Source: Bacteroidales bacterium | GTDB lineage: Bacteria; Bacteroidota; Bacteroidia; Bacteroidales; UBA4181 | DNA: 19,474 nucleotides | Direction of reading: 5' to 3' | Assembly (NCBI GenBank): GCA_031259205.1 | Contig: JAIRLS010000330.1 | Coordinates: 1-19,474 of the forward strand | Part shown: in pieces, positions 15,901 through 19,474 of the stretch | Layout of the letters: each line of letters starts with the position of its first letter | How positions within the stretch are numbered: the first letter of the stretch is position 1 | Notes under the pieces: generated by a model | What the model was told of the DNA's origin: nothing | The model's database searches: none | Seen by the model: only the letters and a program-made list of their open reading frames with translations | Program-made: the position numbers and the translations under genes

Positions 15901-16517
15901 CGGAACTGCTGTATGGCGTCCCGGTCGAGCAGTCCGGCGAGCGCCTCGCTGCTGATGGTTTCTATTTTCTGTATCTCGTGCGAAGTGCGGAATCCGTCGA
16001 AAAAATGGAGGAACGGCACGCGCGAGCGGATGGCGGCGAGGTGTGCCACAGCAGACAGATCCATCACCTCCTGCACGCTGCCGGTAGCCAGCATCGCAAA
16101 GCCTGTTTGCCGCGTGCTCATCACGTCGCTGTGGTCGCCGAAGATAGACAGCGCCTGGGCGGCAAGGCTTCGCGCCGACACATGAAAAACGCCCGGCAAC
16201 AGTTCGCCGGAAATCTTGTACATGTTGGGAATCATCAGCAACAACCCTTGCGAGGCGGTAAAGGTAGAGGTCAGCGCACCCGACTGCAACGAGCCGTGTA
16301 CAGCGCCCGCTGCGCCCGCTTCGCTCTGCATCTCAACTACCCTGACGGTTTCCCCGAACAGGTTTTTCTTCCCTTTGGCCGACCATTCGTCCACATATTC
16401 CGCCATAGTCGATGACGGCGTAATCGGGTATATCGCCGCTACTTCACTGAACATATACGCCACATGCGCAGCCGCATAGTTGCCGTCACAGGTTACATAC
16501 TTTCCTTCTTTTGCCAT
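12978..16517 (-). CDS. nifJ: Pyruvate:ferredoxin (flavodoxin) oxidoreductase, single-chain
   Basis: Oxidatively decarboxylates pyruvate with CoA to acetyl-CoA and CO2, reducing ferredoxin or flavodoxin; a central anaerobic enzyme. The 1179-residue homodimer-type chain is full length. Domains in order: pyruvate-binding domain (YPITPSS 30-36, EMQSEAGAAGAVHG near 64), the second transketolase-like domain (to about 410), gamma domain (GIGGDGTVGANKNS near 424), EKR linker, a 2x[4Fe-4S] ferredoxin domain (CIQCNQCAYVCP near 692; CTGCGNCADVCP near 747), and the TPP domain with GGDGWAYDIGYGGLDHV near 970 and TEVYSNTGGQASKATPAG. The four cysteines of the proximal cluster are visible in ACAGC (about 819 and 822), ATGCSS (about 847) and APCINHG (about 1078). 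It appears monocistronic, with its own promoter. The symbol porA is also used for this enzyme. Confidence 0.98.
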   Translation of the reverse strand: MAKEGKYVTCDGNYAAAHVAYMFSEVAAIYPITPSSTMAEYVDEWSAKGKKNLFGETVRVVEMQSEAGAAGAVHGSLQSGALTSTFTASQGLLLMIPNMYKISGELLPGVFHVSARSLAAQALSIFGDHSDVMSTRQTGFAMLATGSVQEVMDLSAVAHLAAIRSRVPFLHFFDGFRTSHEIQKIETISSEALAGLLDRDAIQQFRNRALNPEHPVTRGTAQNPDIYFQSREAANRFYLVLPDMVETYMREIRKITGREYHPFTYYGAPDAENIIVAMGSVTDTIRETIDYLASQGEKTGLVSVHLYRPFSEKYFFDVLPATVKRITVLDRTKEPGAGGEPLYLDVKNLFYGRANAPLIIGGRYGLSSKDTTAAQILSVTDNMKMNEPKNGFTLGIVDDVTFLSLPMRPEINITPKSVFQAKFYGIGGDGTVGANKNSIKIIGETTDKYCQAYFAYDSKKTGGITISHLRFGDSPIRSPYLVNTPDFVACHVFPYLRQYDVLKGLQKGGTFLLNSKWDAAGTAERLPNKIKKYLADNDISFYIIDAIKIAEEVGLGSTRTNTILQSSFFKISGVIPYELAVQEMKAANRKSYGKKGEDIVNMNNAAVDRGGSVIKVEVEAAWSKLDPAADETPVDPQRPEFIRKVVDPINAQQGDDLPVSAFTGREDGTFPQGTAAYEKRGIAVNVPEWIPANCIQCNQCAYVCPHAVIRPFLINAEEKTGLPAGTPTIQAIPQKTFEGLDFRIQISPLDCTGCGNCADVCPGNRGNKALAMKPLESQLNQKAVWDYTSENISYKDTLAPKDQNVKNSQFAQPLFEFSGACAGCGETPYVKLVSQLFGDRMLIANATGCSSIYSGSAPSTPYCVNAAGKGPAWGNSLFEDNAEFGLGMATGVEKMRERIALLINEAEQADACSDELKTAFAAWKTAVTAADSRKATEALLPLLEKCSCEYCRQIYDLRRYLLKKSVWIMGGDGWAYDIGYGGLDHVLASGQDVNVLVLDTEVYSNTGGQASKATPAGAIAKFAASGKRVRKKDLGMMAMSYGYVYVAQVAMGANQTQFLKALREAEAYNGPSLIIAYAPCINHGLRAGMGKSQEQEKLAVACGYWHMYRFNPTLEAQGQNPFQLDSKEPDWTKFQDFILSEVRYSSLKKQYPDEATALFKAAEENAQWRYNNYKRLAGI

Positions 16518-16554
16518 GTTTTCGATTCTTTAATTATTATTGAAATTAAAGATG

Positions 16555-16562
16555 CAAAAATA
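16555..16562 (-). promoter_or_regulatory. -7 box (TATTTTTG) of the pyruvate oxidoreductase gene
   Basis: On the minus strand TATTTTTG matches TAnnTTTG exactly, 37 nt before the ATG at 16517. No TTTG lies at the expected -33 position, where the DNA is a run of AATTATGAATTATGAATT-type repeats (16575-16612). Confidence 0.45.
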
Positions 16563-17151
16563 TATCTTTTTTTTAAATTATGAATTATGAATTGTGAATT
16601 ATAGATTATGAAAGGGCTACGCACCTCTCACACCTGCGGCTTTGTGGCCTGTCGGCGTCAATTGGGTAAGACCGGAAGGCCTTTCTGTGTGAAGCGACAT
16701 TTATTTCTGCCGGATTTTACTAAAGTAAAATATTAATATTACGCATTTTAATGTTTCAAAAATCTTATTTTGCAGTACATTAAATATTAAAACTTATATC
16801 ATATAAAAACAGGTCAGTATATTGCGCTCCATTTTTGTTGCAATTAATTAATCATAAGTGTATCTACCTGAAAACAGGTAAAAAAACGAAAACCCTATTT
16901 AAAACCCACATCCATATTATTGGATACAAGCCATATACGAAAGTAAAATCCGTTCTGCCACTATACGGCACGATGGAACATCAGCGGTACGGACATCACT
17001 TGCGTCTGTCCGGCAGGCAGGGCGGAAGGACTGCCGACGTCCGCGACGTCGAAACGGACAATCGGAGATTTATCCCTGTTGTCCGTTTTCAATATCAGAA
17101 CATTTAACATTAATTATGATTTTTGACGGATCAATCCACAGTAAAATCAAG
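16563..17151. other. Gene-free spacer between the divergent nifJ and efflux-adaptor genes
   Basis: No convincing gene lies here; a 90-codon frame at 16835-17107 has no recognisable features. The left part carries tandem ATTATGA-type low-complexity repeats (16575-16612). At 17052-17088 a 10-bp perfect inverted repeat, AAACGGACAA with TTGTCCGTTT, encloses a 17-nt loop; it is followed by TCAATATC rather than a T-tract, so it could be an operator or a terminator remnant. It ends 64 nt before the -7 box of the efflux-adaptor gene. Confidence 0.5.
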
Positions 17152-17159
17152 TATCTTTG
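17152..17159 (+). promoter_or_regulatory. -7 box (TATCTTTG) of the efflux-adaptor gene
   Basis: TATCTTTG matches TAnnTTTG exactly and lies 23 nt before the ATG at 17183. A TTTG at 17122-17125 is 26 nt upstream, longer than usual. It supports starting the protein at 17183 rather than at an upstream TTG (17123). Confidence 0.55.
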
Positions 17160-17182
17160 TATGTCAGTTTATCATAATAAGT

Positions 17183-18238
17183 ATGAAAGTAAAAAATATC
17201 ATTATCATTGTGTTAGTGCTTGCCATTGGCGGAGCGGTTTTGTACAAGGTCGTCGGAGCGTCGGCGCAAAATAAGAGCGCCGCTTATGCGCGGTCTGCCG
17301 TATCGGTCAATTTGCAGGTGATGAAGCCGGAACAGTTCACGGAAACGATTCCTGTTGTCGGTTCGGTGGAGGCCAATGAAGAAGTCATTTTGAAAAGCGA
17401 GGTCTCCGGAAAGATTACAGGTATTCATTTTAGCGAAGGGACACTGGTCACAGAGGGTACCTTGTTGATTAAGGTCTATGACGACGATTTGCAGGCGCAG
17501 TTATTGAAAGCCCGCGCCAATTTGAAGCTCGCCGAGGATGTAGAAGCGCGTCAGCGGCAATTGCTGGACAAGGAGGCGATCAGTCGTCAGGAATACGATG
17601 TCGCTTATGCCAATCTGCAATCTGCTCAGGCGGATATCGCTCTGTTGGAATCGCAAATTTCGAAAACCGAAATCACGGCTCCTTTCGACGGAAAAATCGG
17701 CTTTCGTAAAGTGTCGCCGGGCGAATACATCACGCCCGGAACGGATATTGCGACATTGGTAAACGACAATCCCGCCAAAATACAGTTTTCCGTGCCGGAG
17801 AAATATGCGGGCGTCATCGGTAAAAATTCCATTATCAAATATTCGCTGGAAGGGATGCTTAACGAACGAACGGCAACGGTTTATGCCGTAGAACCGACCA
17901 TCGACGTTTCTACGCGCACATTGCAGATGAAAGTACTGACGCCCAACAACGACTACGCTTTAACGCCGGGGGCCTTCGTCCGGATCAATGTGCAGATCAA
18001 TGCCAAGAAAAACGTCCTGATGGTTCCCTCCGATGTTATACTGTCCGAATCCGTAGGGCAAAAAATTTATATCTATCGTGGCGGAAAGGTGGAATCGGTG
18101 GTGGTGAAAACAGGCACGCGCACCAATGACCGTGTGGAAATCCTGAGCGGACTTAGCGCCGGCGATTCCCTCATTACCACCGGTTTGATGCAAATCACGC
18201 CGCGCTCGATGGTCATACCGGCAAAAATTGTTGAATAA
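17183..18238 (+). CDS. RND-type efflux periplasmic adaptor (membrane-fusion protein, HlyD/AcrA family)
   Basis: Periplasmic adaptor that normally bridges an inner-membrane RND pump and an outer-membrane TolC-like channel. The 351-residue chain begins with a membrane anchor or signal segment (about 5-22). The first half-lipoyl part is VGSVEANEEVILKSEVSGKI (about 59-78), followed by a coiled-coil hairpin (LLKARANLKLAEDVEARQRQ ... NLQSAQADIALLESQISKTE), then the second lipoyl half (ITAPFDGKIGFRKVSPGEYI), the beta-barrel (IQFSVPEKYAGVIG) and the membrane-proximal domain (VMVPSDVI-type segment, IEILSGLSAGDSLI-type end). No lipobox cysteine. Unusually, no RND pump or outer-membrane factor follows: the next gene is convergent and starts its 3' end 23 bp away. 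Confidence 0.93.
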   Translation: MKVKNIIIIVLVLAIGGAVLYKVVGASAQNKSAAYARSAVSVNLQVMKPEQFTETIPVVGSVEANEEVILKSEVSGKITGIHFSEGTLVTEGTLLIKVYDDDLQAQLLKARANLKLAEDVEARQRQLLDKEAISRQEYDVAYANLQSAQADIALLESQISKTEITAPFDGKIGFRKVSPGEYITPGTDIATLVNDNPAKIQFSVPEKYAGVIGKNSIIKYSLEGMLNERTATVYAVEPTIDVSTRTLQMKVLTPNNDYALTPGAFVRINVQINAKKNVLMVPSDVILSESVGQKIYIYRGGKVESVVVKTGTRTNDRVEILSGLSAGDSLITTGLMQITPRSMVIPAKIVE

Positions 18239-18261
18239 TCCGCTGTTAAAGCAAGCGTTTT

Positions 18262-18840
18262 TTATTGTGTTGTCTCTTTCCTTCGTTTTATTTCGTCGCG
18301 TATTCGGGAGGCTTGTTCGTAATCTTCCCTGTTAATGGATTCTTTCAAAAGTAATTCCAGTTCGGTAGCGTTTTTTGAGGTTAGCGTTTCTTTTTTATCG
18401 GATTTTTTCTGCGGCACGTGCTGCGGGTCATTGGAGAAAACAATGCCTGCTCGCTGTATAATGTCTTCGGCAGTATAAATCGGACACTGGAACCTCAATG
18501 CCAAGGCAATAGCGTCGGAAGTGCGGGCGTCAAACTCTTCTTGCCGTAATCCGTTGTTACAGATTAGTTTAGAATAGAAAACACCTTCTTCCAAACGAAA
18601 TATGTTCACTTCTTCTACAATAATGTTGTAGGTAGCGGCAAAATCAAAGAATAAATCATGTGTGAGCGGTCGGGGAGGTTTCAGACCTTCCAGTTGAATG
18701 GCAATGGCTTGTGCCTCAAACCCGCCGATAATGATAGGGATACGCCTGTTCCCATTCTCTTCTCCCAATATCAACGCATACGCACCGGTTTGTGTTTGGC
18801 TGTACGAAATACCCAATACATTAAGATATACTTTATTCAT
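18262..18840 (-). CDS. Bifunctional nuclease (DUF151) domain protein with C-terminal UVR motif
   Basis: 192-residue cytoplasmic protein. Residues about 1-140 form a bifunctional-nuclease/DUF151 domain (VLGISYSQTQTGAYALILGE; RRIPIIIGGFEAQAIAIQLE; RPLTHDLFFDF; FDARTSDAIALALRFQCPIY). A charged linker follows, then a UvrB/UvrC-type UVR motif (LELLLKESINREDYEQASRI, about 160-179). This two-part layout is typical of Bacteroidota homologues. DUF151 proteins have reported DNase/RNase activity, but the physiological role here is not known. The gene has its own promoter (18879-18912) and is convergent with the efflux-adaptor gene, 23 bp apart; a short GC stem followed by TTTTTT (about 18240-18266) might serve as a weak terminator. 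Confidence 0.93.
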   Translation of the reverse strand: MNKVYLNVLGISYSQTQTGAYALILGEENGNRRIPIIIGGFEAQAIAIQLEGLKPPRPLTHDLFFDFAATYNIIVEEVNIFRLEEGVFYSKLICNNGLRQEEFDARTSDAIALALRFQCPIYTAEDIIQRAGIVFSNDPQHVPQKKSDKKETLTSKNATELELLLKESINREDYEQASRIRDEIKRRKETTQ

Positions 18841-18878
18841 CTACGCCGTTCGTCTTTAGATCTATGGTTTTGAAAGTA

Positions 18879-18912
18879 CAAAGTTAGCATAAAATCTTTG
18901 ATTACACACAAA
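18879..18912 (-). promoter_or_regulatory. Promoter of the DUF151/UVR gene (TTTG / TAACTTTG)
   Basis: On the minus strand TTTG (18912-18909) is followed after 22 nt by TAACTTTG (18886-18879), an exact match to both Bacteroidota promoter boxes with slightly long spacing. Initiation near 18873 gives a leader of about 33 nt to the ATG at 18840. Confidence 0.65.
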
Positions 18913-19068
18913 CGGATAAAAATTAGGGAGAGTGGTTCAATCTCGGTACGTTTACGAATAGCATCTAAATCCGATAATTTTCGTATATTTGAGAATGATG
19001 ATAAACATAATCAAACAAGTATGAAAACATCAGGTTTAGATGTGTACAAAGACAGGGCTAATTCTTTT

Positions 19069-19102
19069 TTTGAGGTGCTATTGATTCTTTTGCGTACATT
19101 TG
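19069..19102 (+). promoter_or_regulatory. Promoter-like pair (TTTG / TACATTTG)
   Basis: TTTG (19069-19072) and TACATTTG (19095-19102) are separated by 22 nt, the same spacing as the DUF151/UVR gene promoter. Initiation would be near 19109, upstream of the 25-codon frame at 19134 and the structured stretch at 19230-19345. Confidence 0.5.
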
Positions 19103-19363
19103 TCAAATAGAAAAAAGCAAGAAGAATGATGGGATGCAAAAATTAACACGACCATCCATAGAAAGATTATATTGGGCAATAAGCATCATGCTTGTTCCGA
19201 CGCATATTTAGGAACATTTTGACATATTGGGATGCGCACGAGTACGCAGACTGCTGTGCGGCTCCCTGTGCAGTCCGCAGTCGTCTATGTCCATTTGCAG
19301 GGCTGGTTTTCATCGACAAATACATGGGTTTCGACAGCCTCTAACAATAATTAACAAAAAAAA

Positions 19364-19395
19364 CTTGCAAAATGATTTTTCACAGTATACATTTG
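19364..19395 (+). promoter_or_regulatory. Promoter-like pair at right end (CTTG / TACATTTG)
   Basis: CTTG (19364-19367, one mismatch from TTTG) and TACATTTG (19388-19395) are separated by 20 nt. Initiation near 19402 would drive a gene beyond the right edge of the window. Confidence 0.5.
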
Positions 19396-19474
19396 TGACG
19401 TCAAATTTTAGCCCCGTCAAATGTAAATGACTTTCGATCCTTAATGAAAAGCCTCCGAAATGGATTTTTAGACG

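Larger units (their letters stand above)
18913..19474. other. Right-end region without a clear gene; several small-ORF and promoter signals
   Basis: I support no standard gene here. Plus-strand -7 matches occur at 18984-18991 (TATATTTG), 19095-19102 and 19388-19395. After the second is a 25-codon frame at 19134-19211 (starts MQKLTRPSIERLYW) preceded by AAGAAGAATGATGGG; after it a 40-codon frame at 19232-19354 begins MRTSTQTAVRLPVQS. The stretch 19230-19345 is richer in G+C than its surroundings and can fold (GACTGC with GCAGTC; GGCTG with CAGCC), so it could equally be a structured RNA or the 5' leader of a gene beyond the window. A 70-codon frame at 18898-19110 is probably chance, since a promoter match lies inside it. 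Confidence 0.45.

Noticed and set aside
16835..17107. 90-codon plus-strand frame in the spacer before the efflux adaptor
   Set aside because: No domain, no promoter match, and it runs through the 10-bp inverted repeat; likely chance.
18898..19110. 70-codon plus-strand frame at the right end
   Set aside because: It overlaps the DUF151/UVR promoter region and contains a -7 box match (18984-18991); no family resemblance.

Overview
The window looks like a chromosomal segment of an anaerobic Bacteroidota bacterium, most likely order Bacteroidales. The evidence is a SusC/SusD pair, a single-chain pyruvate:ferredoxin oxidoreductase, lineage-type small proteins (a DUF4783-like protein ahead of nadC, and a bifunctional-nuclease/UVR protein), weak Shine-Dalgarno sequences, and repeated matches to the Bacteroidota -7 promoter box TAnnTTTG. 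No tRNA, rRNA, CRISPR array, transposase or integrase was seen.

Layout, left to right. 1-591 is an AT-rich leader with a well-spaced promoter match at its left edge, two adjacent tandem duplications and an imperfect hairpin. 592-5490 (+) is a susC/susD nutrient-uptake pair ending at a strong terminator; no glycoside hydrolase, sensor or sigma/anti-sigma gene accompanies it here. 5491-6150 is a gene-free spacer with a perfect 23-bp inverted repeat and the terminator of the next operon. 6151-8311 (-) is a two-gene unit: a 222-residue protein of unknown function followed by a BspA-like leucine-rich-repeat lipoprotein. Upstream of it lie an unusual 17-unit, 21-bp tandem array (8344-8700), a candidate promoter, and three more copies of the 5974-6029 palindrome, so related palindromes bracket the LRR region.

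9265-10504 (+) is a DUF4783-like gene and nadC (NAD biosynthesis), 1 nt apart. Convergent with nadC, and overlapping it by 47 bp, is a diverged Gfo/Idh/MocA-fold protein (10458-11411, -). Then come larB and a Bcp-type peroxiredoxin in a 4-bp-overlapping pair (11555-12768, -) and the 1179-residue pyruvate:ferredoxin oxidoreductase (12978-16517, -). After a 665-bp spacer there is a solitary RND/MFP periplasmic adaptor (17183-18238, +), convergent with a bifunctional-nuclease-domain/UVR protein (18262-18840, -). The last 630 bp hold no clear gene but carry three plus-strand -7 box matches, two very short ORFs and a GC-richer structured stretch; the rightmost promoter points out of the window.

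Functional picture: mostly housekeeping metabolism (anaerobic pyruvate oxidation, NAD synthesis, peroxide defence) and envelope functions (SusCD uptake, efflux adaptor). The accessory part is 5970-9065, where a surface LRR lipoprotein, an unknown partner, a helically phased repeat array and bracketing palindromes occur together. That is the part most likely to hold something undescribed. All assignments come from reading the sequence; no database search was run.
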